In this document: positions 1 through 8,111 of the stretch, in pieces
Layout of the letters: every line of letters begins with the position of its first letter
Numbering within the stretch: the stretch's first letter is position 1
Assembly (NCBI GenBank): GCA_934096815.1
Contig: CAKOMY010000011.1
Span: 1 to 35,075 of the forward strand
Direction: 5' to 3'
DNA length: 35,075 bases
From: an uncultured Bacilli bacterium
GTDB taxonomy: Bacteria; Bacillota_I; Bacilli_A; RF39; UBA660
Notes under the pieces: model-generated
Database searches by the model: none
Told to the model about the DNA's origin: nothing
Seen by the model: the letters and a program-made list of their open reading frames with translations, nothing else
Translations under genes and position numbers: made by a program

Positions 1-34
1 CTATATTCTTAATAGGTAGTTTTATTTTTTTCAT
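1..34 (-). CDS. 5' end of an unknown protein, cut by the window edge
   Basis: An ATG at 34-32 on the minus strand opens a frame reading MKKIKLPIKNI before the window ends. A purine-rich GGGAG lies about 11 bases upstream and a good promoter lies at 66-94, which together make this a credible gene start. The product cannot be identified from 11 residues. Confidence 0.45.
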   Translation of the reverse strand, partial: MKKIKLPIKNI

Positions 35-65
35 TATAACCACACTCCCTCTGTTTCTTATCTAT

Positions 66-94
66 ATTATATAGGAATATGGTTAATAAGTTAA
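66..94 (-). promoter_or_regulatory. sigma-A-type promoter of the left-edge gene
   Basis: On the minus strand, TTAACT (94-89) is followed after 17 bases by a perfect TATAAT (71-66). It lies about 30 bases upstream of the ATG at 34 and points at it. Confidence 0.55.
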
Positions 95-169
95 TTGTGC
101 AATTTAGTAAAAGTTTTTCATAACTCCCCACTTACCAATTTATATTAGTTTTATTTTCATTCATGAGAA

Positions 170-934
170 TCATCTCATTGTTCTACTTAATATTTTAACA
201 AATTTTTGAGGAATCTTTTCATTAACTTTTTCAATTAATTCACTATCAATTCCGTACATTGCTTCGGCCATACTTCCAACTATAGCACAGTTTGTATCTG
301 TATCTCCACCCATAAGTAAAGTTTTTCTAATAGCATTTTCAAAACTATTTGAATCATATAATACATATAAACAATTCACTAGAGTTTCTTCACATGTCGT
401 ATTAAATTTAGTAAATGGAATATATTTAATATCAATATTCATCATTCTAAATATTTCATCTTTTGTATAGCCTTTTCTAGAATAATATATTATTAATGCC
501 ACCATAGTAGCAGAGTCAATTGCTTCTTTTGAGTTATGAGAAGGTATAGTTGCAAGCCTTGCATTTTCTATCACTTCTTTTTCACTATCAAACATGTATC
601 CTACAGGAGATATTCTCATCATAGCTCCATTACCATGACTAGTACCAATTATATTTGATTGACTCCATTTTACCAAGTTAGGTGAAAATGATGATTTAAA
701 ATACGGATTAAAATCAGGTTTATCCCCACTATATTCTTGTATGTATTTTCGTAAATAATAATCATAATCTTTATTATTAAGTATCGCATCTAGCGTAGCA
801 ATAGTTAAAATAGTATCATCACTATAGAAAGCATTATTTTCAATTAAATTATTCATCTTTATACTTTGAATCTTTTTTAATTGATTAAATTCATAAATAC
901 TTCCTGCTAAATCTCCAACAATAGCTCCATACAT
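170..934 (-). CDS. ADP-ribosylglycohydrolase family protein
   Basis: Predicted hydrolase of the DraG/ARH fold, which removes ADP-ribose from modified proteins or cleaves ADP-ribosyl compounds using two Mg ions. The 254-residue protein has the family's metal-binding pattern. An N-terminal MYGAIVGDLAGSIYE is followed by SDDT at residues 38-41, a GNGAMMR motif mid-protein, and GGDTDTN at 209-215. No signal peptide or membrane segment is seen, so it should be cytoplasmic. The start is supported by GAGGTG a few bases upstream; the stop is TGA. Its neighbour is a nucleoside-deoxyribosyltransferase-like gene, so both may act on N-glycosidic bonds. The true substrate cannot be told from sequence. The fold assignment is strong. 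Confidence 0.9.
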   Translation of the reverse strand: MYGAIVGDLAGSIYEFNQLKKIQSIKMNNLIENNAFYSDDTILTIATLDAILNNKDYDYYLRKYIQEYSGDKPDFNPYFKSSFSPNLVKWSQSNIIGTSHGNGAMMRISPVGYMFDSEKEVIENARLATIPSHNSKEAIDSATMVALIIYYSRKGYTKDEIFRMMNIDIKYIPFTKFNTTCEETLVNCLYVLYDSNSFENAIRKTLLMGGDTDTNCAIVGSMAEAMYGIDSELIEKVNEKIPQKFVKILSRTMR

Positions 935-1179
935 ACTATCACCTCAATATTCAAATTATTTCTTATTATTAGGTGGCGTAATCGCCTTAATAATTCTTAT
1001 CCCTTTTTGCATTAAAATAGTCATTTTTTACTAATTTTTGTCTATTTTAACATATTTTTATACTAAATGTGTAAGGTATTAAATCTCACAATTCCTTATT
1101 TTACCTAGGTTTTCATCTATTCTTGTATAAATCGTAATCAACCAGTTAATATTTGCTTTGTTTTCGTTGTTCATTATCT

Positions 1180-1701
1180 TCACTTTCTTTCTAAAATTTT
1201 TCTTTTACTTAGCGGTAATATTTCAGTGTTTTTTTCATCATATAATTTGTCTGCCAATATTATTGATTCCTTTAACAATTCTTCTAGATTATTTATCGGA
1301 ACTTTATTATAATCCATTTGATATAACCAATCAAGATACTTTATCTTTGCAGCATTATCTGGTCTGCCATATATTACTTTACCTGAATGTAACCAATATC
1401 CAAATTCCACATTTGTAGTAAAAGCACACATATCAGGTAAACTTCTAGGAATCCAAAACATAATAACTGTTGAATCTGTCAATGCTTCTCTTTCCCACAT
1501 TGCCTGATCCACATAATCCGCTTTTGGTTTCCAGGTCGAATATTCAGGAACATAAACTACGCCATCAAAACCTAACTCATTTAATCTTTCACAAGCAGTA
1601 GTTCTCCATGATTTTGTCTTTTCATCTCTTGGTGTTGGACCAGCCAAAAATATAGATTTTTTATTTTTTATAATAGTTTGATCTGAATAATTAATAATCA
1701 T
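1180..1701 (-). CDS. nucleoside 2-deoxyribosyltransferase-like protein
   Basis: This 173-residue protein matches the family of nucleoside 2-deoxyribosyltransferase-like enzymes, which cleave or transfer N-glycosidic bonds of nucleosides or nucleotides. The visible signature is an early IFLAGPTPRD strand-loop (residues about 17-26). It is followed by a WRTTACERLNELGF helix, VYVPEY, WEREAL (a Glu expected in the active site), a hydrophobic VIMFWIPRS strand, and a TNVEFGYWLHSGKVIYGRP segment typical of the family's C-terminal half. It is cytoplasmic by appearance. It lies about 250 bases upstream of the ADP-ribosylglycohydrolase, on the same strand but probably not tightly coupled. Members often occur in phage or accessory DNA, which fits the relics next to it. 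Exact substrate unknown. Confidence 0.8.
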   Translation of the reverse strand: MIINYSDQTIIKNKKSIFLAGPTPRDEKTKSWRTTACERLNELGFDGVVYVPEYSTWKPKADYVDQAMWEREALTDSTVIMFWIPRSLPDMCAFTTNVEFGYWLHSGKVIYGRPDNAAKIKYLDWLYQMDYNKVPINNLEELLKESIILADKLYDEKNTEILPLSKRKILERK

Positions 1702-1810
1702 AATATCATTATCACCTTTCTAATAAATTTTATCTTATTTTACTTATAAATTAAATATTTTTAACCTTTATAATTTTTAGTTGATTTACTCTATCACTTT
1801 GATATAAGTG

Positions 1811-1900
1811 TTATTTATCGATTCCTTCTAATAATTTTTCAAAATAATCCTTATCGATAATAGAGCCATTTTTCATTCTTTCTTTATCTAATATATATCC
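1811..1900 (-). pseudogene. second RhuM C-terminal scrap
   Basis: Read on minus, this stretch encodes GYILDKERMKNG followed by DYFEKLLEGIDK and a TAA stop; a TAA also lies directly upstream in the same frame. The pattern matches the KGF-LDDER...YFDELLERI segment of RhuM family proteins. It is a 29-residue remnant with no start signal, and it repeats the motif found better preserved at 1998-2177. Between the two scraps a different frame reads LKELMDKLPTEEEINLYL and ends at 1930; that piece is not recognised. Confidence 0.5.
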
Positions 1901-1997
1901 TTAAATAGTAAAAGTTTTCAGTACATTTTTTACTCATCTTCTACATTCAAATACAAATTTATTTCTTCTTCTGTTGGTAATTTATCCATTAATTCTT

Positions 1998-2177
1998 TTA
2001 GTATGTCATTCTTTCACTTACTCTAATTGTTTTGATACATTCTAATAATTCATCAAAATATTTTGTACCATATTTATTTCCATTTATAAAACGTTCATCA
2101 TTTAAAGCAAAACCTTTTGTCATATATTCTTTTAAAATTTTTGTAGCCCATATTCTAAATTCGGTTGCTTTTTTATT
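1998..2177 (-). pseudogene. rhuM: RhuM family C-terminal fragment
   Basis: The minus strand reads about 59 residues, from KKATEFRIWATKILKEYM through KGFALNDERF to YFDELLECIKTIRVSER, between two in-frame stops. FRIWAT-LKEY, the LDDER-like box and the YFDELL-RI--IR-SER run are the hallmark core of RhuM (virulence-associated/Fic-neighbour) proteins, a family common in mobile elements and genomic islands. No start codon or ribosome site serves it, so it is a relic. The matching N-terminal part lies at 8112-8408 on the same strand, and almost nothing is missing between the two pieces. Confidence 0.72.
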
Positions 2178-2280
2178 TTAATTAAGTCTTCATTCATAAA
2201 ATAACGTACATTTCTTTGATATTAATAAAATATAATTTATTATTTATATTTAGTTTTTAATACAACAATAATACTTTGTT

Positions 2281-2811
2281 TTATTTTTTTCTAATCTTAC
2301 TGTAATATTTATTTATTCGATAATTTAATTCTGCAGGTGTTTCACCTCTATCATAATTAGGAGGATAAAACCCTAGATTTCCATTTAATATATTTAAAGA
2401 TGGAATAATATGTTCTTCTTGTAGCCCACGATATAAATCTAGAAACACTTGATGTTGTTGTAATTCTTTACCAACTAATTCATCATCTAGAATAACATAT
2501 TCTTCTACTTCATGATCTTCAATATACTTTTTTATTTCTAAAGTTCTATTTGCATCAACATATGGAGTTATATCATATATTTGTATACCTAATTCATTTA
2601 AAAATTTCACATATTTATTATAAAAATTTGATTTATAATAAGCTACTTTATCAGGACATTGCAAACTATATTTATTACTTGTAGTAGCGATAATTTTTGC
2701 ATCAGAAATATCAACTATCTTTTTCAATATCATTGCATTTTCGGTAGATACTCCATCAAATTGATACCAGTTGTTAATTACACCATCAAAATCTAGAAAT
2801 ATGCATTTCAT
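2281..2811 (-). CDS. HAD-superfamily phosphatase, RNA-repair (Swiss Army Knife) type
   Basis: This 176-residue protein begins MKCIFLDFDGVIN, a haloacid-dehalogenase motif I with the nucleophile and general acid/base Asp at residues 7 and 9. A short Thr/Ser motif II (IIATTSNK) follows, and a late EEYVILDDE supplies the acidic motif IV. Layout and length fit the HAD domain described in Swiss Army Knife RNA-repair systems, where it is thought to act as an end-processing phosphatase; that role is inference here. GAGGTG eight bases upstream supports the start. It is intact although it sits between two decayed mobile genes (rhuM and dinD remnants), so it may be passenger cargo of the former element. 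Confidence 0.75.
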   Translation of the reverse strand: MKCIFLDFDGVINNWYQFDGVSTENAMILKKIVDISDAKIIATTSNKYSLQCPDKVAYYKSNFYNKYVKFLNELGIQIYDITPYVDANRTLEIKKYIEDHEVEEYVILDDELVGKELQQHQVFLDLYRGLQEEHIIPSLNILNGNLGFYPPNYDRGETPAELNYRINKYYSKIRKK

Positions 2812-2844
2812 AAAAAGTCACCTCTTAATTTATTATATCACTTT

Positions 2845-3105
2845 TTATATATTCTTGTAATTTCTTGTTACTTTTGATCTTATATCAACCATTTTGTGGT
2901 ACAGTGCAAAATGGTCATCAATATCATATTTACTTTTTTTGCAAGTATCTTTTGCTTTATTCAAAACCTTTAAGAAGTTTCTCTAGTCTTTATATTCTAA
3001 AATTTTTGAAAGTTCTCTAGCATACCAATATTCATTTTCATATTCATCTATATGTTTAATATTTTCAAAAATATTATTAGTATATCTATTTCCAATTATC
3101 TTCAT
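2845..3105 (-). pseudogene. dinD: dinD-like fragment with in-frame amber codon
   Basis: A strong AGGAGG ribosome site precedes ATG at 3105. The frame reads MKIIGNRYTNNIFENIKHID, then EYWYARELSKILEYKD, then TAG, then RNFLKVLNKAKDTC and DIDDHF, ending in TAA at 2845. FE-IK, YW-AREL-K-L-Y, NF-KV--KAK--C and the following DDHF are the diagnostic N-terminal blocks of DinD (DNA-damage-inducible protein D, with a Bro-N-like domain). The TAG replaces the aromatic residue normally found between the Asp and Arg. After DDHF the frame degenerates, and a frame change would be needed to continue. Intact DinD is roughly three times longer. The gene is dead; the family is frequent on mobile elements. Confidence 0.72.
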
Positions 3106-3330
3106 TACTACCTCCTTATTTATTGCTTCATATAAAAGTTTTCCATAAGTCGGTTTATACCAGTTGATACCACTTTTATTAACCCCCTTGGTTTTCTAAA
3201 TTGTTCATATAAATCTACTCCTTTCACACTAAAATTTTTTATAATAAAATCAAGCGTTTTTCTTATATATTATATCACATTATTTTGTTTTTTCAGATAC
3301 CTTTCTGCCAATTTATATTGATCACTATTT

Positions 3331-3660
3331 CTAAATATTATTATCTAAACCCTCTGCAGTTCTTCCACTACCATTTGATTTATCCATTATTTGATTTATA
3401 AATGTAGCTTTTGTCTGTATTAATTGATAAGAATAAGCATCAAAACTTCCTTCAGTAACATATCTATATATTTCTACTTCTTCATTTTGATTTCCTTGAC
3501 GAAGTATTTTGCCTTCTCTTTGTTCTATATCAGATGGACGTCATAGGCAGTCAAGATGATGTAATGCTTCTAACTTATCTTGAACATTCATACCAGCACC
3601 CATTTTAGATGTTGAACCTATCAAAATTCTACTTTTTCTACAAAGTTTTAAATATGGTAA
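3331..3660 (-). pseudogene. C-terminal end of a SNF2-type helicase from a conjugative element
   Basis: The minus strand reads LPYLKLCRKSRILIGSTSKM, then GAGMNVQDKLEALHHLDC, one stop, RPSDIEQREGKILRQGNQNE, then EVEIYRYVTEGSFDAYSYQL. GSTSKMGAG-NVQ and the helicase motif VI-like DIEQREG-ILRQGNQN are characteristic of the helicase end of very large methylase-SNF2 proteins carried by integrative conjugative elements and plasmids. Only about 110 residues survive. The internal stop is TGA at the conserved Trp of the DCPWRPSD block, so a single G-to-A change in TGG would create it. The frame closes at TAG (3331) soon after the last recognisable block. It is a remnant of a formerly integrated element. 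Confidence 0.78.
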
Positions 3661-3689
3661 CTATACAAAAATTAGTTTTTAACTATTTA

Positions 3690-3717
3690 AAAAGTAAACC
3701 ATCTCTGATTTACTTTT
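3690..3717 (-). terminator. intrinsic terminator of the ABC exporter operon
   Basis: On minus, AAAAGTAAA (3717-3709) pairs with TTTACTTTT (3698-3690) across a 10-base loop, about 23 bases after the last permease gene stops. The T-run is part of the descending arm. Confidence 0.6.
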
Positions 3718-3739
3718 AATAAATTATAAATATTTATTA

Positions 3740-5116
3740 CTATTTTGTATCAATTAATAATTCTTTTGGACTTTTCTTTAAATTGCTTGATGAAGATATT
3801 AGTAAGGATATTATAAGAACTATTGACATAAATAAAATCACATATATCATTAATTTTGGAGATATATTAATTTCTAGACTTGTTAGCGTTTTATTAAAAC
3901 CATCTACTTCAGCTCCACCTCCGAGCTGGCTAGAAGCTCCTTGTTTAGCAATTTGTTTTGCTATAGTACCAGTGACTTTACTTAATATGTTATTTCCTAT
4001 CATACTTGCTGTATAAACTGCTAGAAAGTATGATCCTATAAATGCTGGAATCGATACAAATACAAGTTCAATAACAAATTGTCCGAATATTTTAGCTTTT
4101 GAAATTCCTAACGAAAGTAAAATTGCAATTTCTTTTTTTCTAGCATTCATCCATAAAAACAATAGTAATGAAACTGTAACACCTGCAAATAATAATGAGC
4201 CTGCAAATAATTTGTTCGCTATTTTATATATACCTGATATTGATTGTTGTAGTGCTGGGTAATTATTTGAACTTTTAATCAAATTATATTGTTGCCAATC
4301 TATATCAAGTTTTTCAATATTTTTTATAACCTTATCTAAATTTTTATCACCTTTTACAAAAAATGTTGCATCTTGATATACTGCAGTATCCTCTGTATTC
4401 CCATATACTTTTGCAGCCGTATCTAAATCAGTTATCAAAGTATTTTCGTAAAGTTCTTGGGCTGCAGTAACACCACTTTTATTATGACCATCGAAAAGAC
4501 CTTTTATCTCAACTTCTACTTTTTCATTTGCTCCTTTTTCATTATCGGCATCAAATAAATTAGATTTTATTTTTATTTTATCTCCAATTTTTAAATTATT
4601 TTTTTTTGCTAAGTCATTATGCATTAAAATCTTGTTTTTATCATTCTCGTTTAAATGTTCACCACTAGATAATTTGTAAGCTCCTGAGATAAACTTATTT
4701 TCTTTTGATGAATCATTAACTCCTGTTAACATAACAGCTCTTTTAAAGTTTTTGGCTCTTTCTGGTGATTGACCTGAAAGTGTTTTTGGAGTTTCTATTA
4801 TATCATTATTAACTAAATCAGCAACGCTATTAATTCTTTTCACATATGAATCAATATCTTTAGATTCAGTTATTTTTTTAATATCTTGTCCTTTTATATT
4901 ACCACCACCTCTTGGTGTTCCAAAATTTACTCTTCGGTTTATTTCCATAGAGAAACTATTTGTTATATTTCCGAAAGTTTCTTTTGATGCTCTGTTTGTA
5001 GCATCTTTAATTGATAAACTAATAAGACAAAGTGTTGACATAGCTGTTATAACTAATAATATAATTATTGATTTTAGACTTTTTCTAGTTACGTAATGAA
5101 ATGCATTTTTAATCAT
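3740..5116 (-). CDS. FtsX/MacB-type ABC transporter permease (Vex3-like)
   Basis: Membrane component of an ABC exporter, 458 residues. One transmembrane segment lies near the N-terminus (about residues 15-37). A roughly 240-residue extracytoplasmic domain follows, then three transmembrane segments at about 300-325, 345-375 and 420-445. This is the MacB/FtsX permease plan. The cytoplasmic KEIAILLSLGISKAKIFGQF between the second and third segments is the typical coupling region. ATG overlaps the TAA of the ATPase gene (TAATG at 5118-5114) and carries its own AGGAGG site, so translation is coupled. The first gene of the operon encodes a related permease, so the two probably form a heterodimer. 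The order and sizes resemble Vex1-Vex2-Vex3 of streptococci, from family knowledge. Substrate unknown. Confidence 0.85.
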   Translation of the reverse strand: MIKNAFHYVTRKSLKSIIILLVITAMSTLCLISLSIKDATNRASKETFGNITNSFSMEINRRVNFGTPRGGGNIKGQDIKKITESKDIDSYVKRINSVADLVNNDIIETPKTLSGQSPERAKNFKRAVMLTGVNDSSKENKFISGAYKLSSGEHLNENDKNKILMHNDLAKKNNLKIGDKIKIKSNLFDADNEKGANEKVEVEIKGLFDGHNKSGVTAAQELYENTLITDLDTAAKVYGNTEDTAVYQDATFFVKGDKNLDKVIKNIEKLDIDWQQYNLIKSSNNYPALQQSISGIYKIANKLFAGSLLFAGVTVSLLLFLWMNARKKEIAILLSLGISKAKIFGQFVIELVFVSIPAFIGSYFLAVYTASMIGNNILSKVTGTIAKQIAKQGASSQLGGGAEVDGFNKTLTSLEINISPKLMIYVILFMSIVLIISLLISSSSNLKKSPKELLIDTK

Positions 5117-5772
5117 TATTTGACCTCCTGAGTAATTTTGTTTGTTTGTTTAAGTTTTCTATCTCTTAATTCTAAAATAATGTCTGCAGAATTTGCAACT
5201 TCTTTACTATGTGTTACCACGATTACACACTTATTTCTTTCTTTTGCTAACTTTTTAAGTATTTCAATTATTTCACTTGCAGTATCAGCATCTAAGTTTC
5301 CAGTAGGTTCATCTGCTAAAATAATTGGGGCTTCTGAAACTAATGCTCTTGCGATAGCCACTCTTTGTTGTTGTCCTCCAGATAACCTCATTACATTTCT
5401 ATTTATTTGACTTTTATCAAGCCCTAATTCAAATAAGATTGTTTCAGATGCATTTTTATTTACTAATCTAACATTTTCTAAAGGCGTTAAATAATCAATT
5501 AAATTATAGTTTTGAAAAACTAATGATATGTTATTTTTTCTATGATTACTATAACCGTCTTTCTCTATATCATTTCCTTTAAATAAGATTTGACCTCTTT
5601 GCGGTTTATCTAAACCTGCTAATAGTGAAAGTAATGTTGACTTTCCTGCACCTGATTTCCCTATTATTGCATAGAATTTTCCAATTTCAAATTTTTGATT
5701 TACTGAAGATAATACTTTCTCATTTGAATTTGAATAATTATATGTTACATTTTTTATTTCTAATATGTCCAT
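5116..5772 (-). CDS. ABC transporter ATP-binding protein, MacB/LolD family (Vex2-like)
   Basis: Cytoplasmic ATPase subunit of 218 residues that powers the two neighbouring FtsX-type permeases. All nucleotide-binding motifs are intact: Walker A GKSGAGKST at residues 38-46, Q-loop in LVFQNYNL, signature LSGGQQQR from 130, Walker B ILADEPTGNLD from 151, and switch His in VVVTHS. DEPTGNLD and the short length are typical of the MacB/LolD/FtsE subfamily that drives mechanotransmission exporters rather than importers. AGGAG seven bases upstream supports the start. The gene begins 10 bases after the upstream permease gene and overlaps the downstream one by one base, so all three are one operon. Confidence 0.93.
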   Translation of the reverse strand: MDILEIKNVTYNYSNSNEKVLSSVNQKFEIGKFYAIIGKSGAGKSTLLSLLAGLDKPQRGQILFKGNDIEKDGYSNHRKNNISLVFQNYNLIDYLTPLENVRLVNKNASETILFELGLDKSQINRNVMRLSGGQQQRVAIARALVSEAPIILADEPTGNLDADTASEIIEILKKLAKERNKCVIVVTHSKEVANSADIILELRDRKLKQTNKITQEVK

Positions 5773-5782
5773 TTTTAATCTC

Positions 5783-7060
5783 CTAACTTATTTTTGATAA
5801 TATTTCTTTTGGTTTTTTTATTAATATCATTAAACTTGCAATAGTAACTGATAGAACAATAATTCCAATTAATATTCCGTAACTTTCTAAAAATGTTATA
5901 AAATTTGAAATTAAATTATTGTTTTTAAGTAAGCTATCAACCATTATTGTTGAATCATCAGAATTCATAAATCCACCGACTATAATATTTAATATTACAT
6001 TTCCTATAAACAATGATAATACCAAAGATGGTAGTGATATAAATAATAATTCAAGTATAAATTGAGTTACAATTTTTATTTTACTTATACCAATTGATAA
6101 TAATATTCCTATTTCATGTATTCTTTCTCTTAACCATAATATTAATATTAATGACAATACTGTTATTCCACCTATCATAATTGAATATGTCATGATCTTA
6201 ATAATATGTTTTATTCCGTCTATAGACTCTAGCGTTTCTTCGAATACATGGTTATCACTTGAAACACTTAATTGTGACCAATCAATTTTGATTTTTTTAA
6301 TTTTATTTAGTGCTACTTTTGTATTTTCTGAACTATCTGAGTATATTTCAAGTTTATTAACAATTTTGTTATTTTCAGGTTTGTTTAATGCTTTTTGACT
6401 TGATTCATAATCAATAAATACCATATTTTCGCTAAAGTCTGATGATAAGCCAGTATATTTTTCTTGTTTTTTACCTGAAAAGATTCCAATTATTTCAAAC
6501 TCATATTCTATTTTCTTTTTACTATTATTAAAATCAATTAATTCAAGCTTGATTTTATCATTAAGATTTAGTTTATTTTTTTCTGCAAGTTCCTTATGAA
6601 TAAGAATTTTTCCTCTATCATTATTATTAATATGTCTGCCTTTTATAATAGTGAAAATGCCACTACTAAATAGATTGTCCTTTTCACTATTATTAGTAGC
6701 TTCTACTGAAAGCATATTTTGTGCTTCATCTGATAAATCATCTCGTTCTATTAATTGTGTTCCATCTACAACTTTGATGTTTGTAGTTCTAGCAAGTCCT
6801 TCATACTTAGTAATAATTTCTTTTATTTCTTTTATATTATCTAATTCTTTAAACTGATTAGTTTCAAAAGTATCACCATTATTTTTAGTTATTGATAGTG
6901 ATGTATTTGAAATCTTGTATAAGTTTTTTTCTAAATTACTTGTTGATTTTGATATGTTCAAACATGAATACAAACAAGAGAGAACTACTGTTAAAACAAT
7001 GAATACTATAATTGTTCTATTTCTTTTTCTTAAAATATATGCTATAGCATTTTTTAGCAT
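5783..7060 (-). CDS. FtsX/MacB-type ABC transporter permease (Vex1-like)
   Basis: First gene of the exporter operon. An ATG at 7126 opens the longest frame, but ATG at 7060 is preferred. It has AAGAAGG eight bases upstream and yields MLKNAIAYILRKRNRT, which mirrors the MIKNAFHYVTRKSLKS start of the partner permease. The 425-residue product has one N-terminal transmembrane segment (about 16-37), an extracytoplasmic domain of about 250 residues rich in Asn, Lys and Ser, and three C-terminal membrane segments. Sequence and topology are related to the third gene, so the transporter is likely a heterodimer. No two-component regulator sits next to it. Substrate unknown; a peptide or lipid-linked compound is a guess from the family. 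Confidence 0.83.
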   Translation of the reverse strand: MLKNAIAYILRKRNRTIIVFIVLTVVLSCLYSCLNISKSTSNLEKNLYKISNTSLSITKNNGDTFETNQFKELDNIKEIKEIITKYEGLARTTNIKVVDGTQLIERDDLSDEAQNMLSVEATNNSEKDNLFSSGIFTIIKGRHINNNDRGKILIHKELAEKNKLNLNDKIKLELIDFNNSKKKIEYEFEIIGIFSGKKQEKYTGLSSDFSENMVFIDYESSQKALNKPENNKIVNKLEIYSDSSENTKVALNKIKKIKIDWSQLSVSSDNHVFEETLESIDGIKHIIKIMTYSIMIGGITVLSLILILWLRERIHEIGILLSIGISKIKIVTQFILELLFISLPSLVLSLFIGNVILNIIVGGFMNSDDSTIMVDSLLKNNNLISNFITFLESYGILIGIIVLSVTIASLMILIKKPKEILSKIS

Positions 7061-7174
7061 TTTATCAACCTTCTTTCTTTTAATTTTTTTACTTAATATT
7101 AAACTTAACATTTTTATTCTTATCAATATAAATATATTTTACTTTATTTTCTAATCTTGTAATATGAGTTAAAT

Positions 7175-7840
7175 TTAATTTTTTATTTCATTTTCAATTA
7201 TCCATTTTATATCTTCTATCGATTTATCAATATTAAATATGCCATTCCCTACTGGATAATAAACAGGATAAACTTTATATTCTTTTTTATTAATTTGTAT
7301 TTTTTGACATTTTTTTCTATTTTCAGATACAGATATCTTTTTATTTAAAATAATAGAACTAACTTGGTTTCCAAAAGTGATAATTATTTTTGGCTTAATT
7401 ATGTTTATTTCTTTGAATAATAAATCAAGATATTTTTTCAACACTTCATCGGGCAATGGTCTTGCATCTATTTGTGTACATTTACCTAAATTAGTAATGA
7501 ACAATTTATTTTTTTCAATTTCTTCATAAACATAATCACAAAAGTCGTAATCCCAATCATTTGGTTTCTTTTCTTGAATTATGCTAAATGTTTCTTTACT
7601 TAATAAATCAACATGATAGAACAACTTCCATATATTTTTAGTTCCTAACCATGGAGATTTTCTGCCTTTCCAAGATTTATCACTGGCAATATTCTTTCCT
7701 GTGGGATTCATAAAAACAAAACATATATCAGGATTTTTTTCACAACCACCATTGTATATAGAATCTAATTCCTTAGCACCATATTTAAATTGTAATTCAT
7801 CATAATCTTTTCTTAAATCTTCTAGCTTCAAAATATTCAC
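7175..7840 (-). CDS. uracil-DNA-glycosylase-fold protein, divergent
   Basis: A 221-residue protein with the order of motifs of the UDG superfamily. FVFMNPTGKNIA (about residues 41-52) sits where the water-activating loop lies. ITNLGKCTQ follows, then KIIITFGNQVSSIIL as the central strand-helix, and YPVYYPVGNG in place of the usual HPS loop. It differs from the family-1 enzyme encoded at 26850-27500, which has the classic GQDPYH motif. It may excise uracil or another damaged base, or may have another role, because both catalytic loops deviate. It lies just upstream of the ABC operon on the same strand. A start at 7840 gives MNILKLEDLRKDYD; the upstream ribosome site is modest (GGTG). Confidence 0.68.
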   Translation of the reverse strand: MNILKLEDLRKDYDELQFKYGAKELDSIYNGGCEKNPDICFVFMNPTGKNIASDKSWKGRKSPWLGTKNIWKLFYHVDLLSKETFSIIQEKKPNDWDYDFCDYVYEEIEKNKLFITNLGKCTQIDARPLPDEVLKKYLDLLFKEINIIKPKIIITFGNQVSSIILNKKISVSENRKKCQKIQINKKEYKVYPVYYPVGNGIFNIDKSIEDIKWIIENEIKN

Positions 7841-8111
7841 CTTCTTAGAACAAAGTTTCTTTAAATAGTTCTTACCCGTTTTTTCTTATATTTTTGTTAA
7901 TTTTTTATTAAAAATTGTAAAAAAGAAATTTAATTAAAAGCCTTATGAAATAAGAGTTTTAAAGAGAGTTTATATAAGTCATTCTTTACCACAAAATTCC
8001 AATTGATAATTATTTTATTTGACAATCATTATTTTTCTTTTCTGCTCTTATTTTTTTTGATACATATTAGCTTTAATCACTTCTTTCTTTTTTATTTTAC
8101 CTTATTTAGAA
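7841..8111. other. gene-free AT-rich gap
   Basis: About 270 bases between the UDG-fold gene and the RhuM N-terminal fragment. All frames are broken by stops; no hairpin with a T-run and no convincing promoter was seen. It is probably decayed sequence of the former mobile element. Confidence 0.4.

Noticed and set aside
935..1000. GGCG-TAAT-CGCC palindrome upstream of the ADP-ribosylglycohydrolase gene as a regulator site
   Set aside because: It is very short and single; no second copy or T-run supports an operator or terminator.
1158..1418. Plus-strand open frame with hydrophobic sequence
   Set aside because: It lies opposite the nucleoside-deoxyribosyltransferase-like gene, has no ribosome site and reflects T-rich codons on the antisense strand.
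3331..3660. UGA read as Trp in this organism
   Set aside because: Several genes end in UGA overlapping the next ATG (22973, 24022, 25142), so the host uses UGA as stop.
7060..7175. A Pep27-like death peptide upstream of the Vex-like operon
   Set aside because: The only small frame there is in frame with the permease and is better explained as upstream non-coding sequence before the ATG at 7060.
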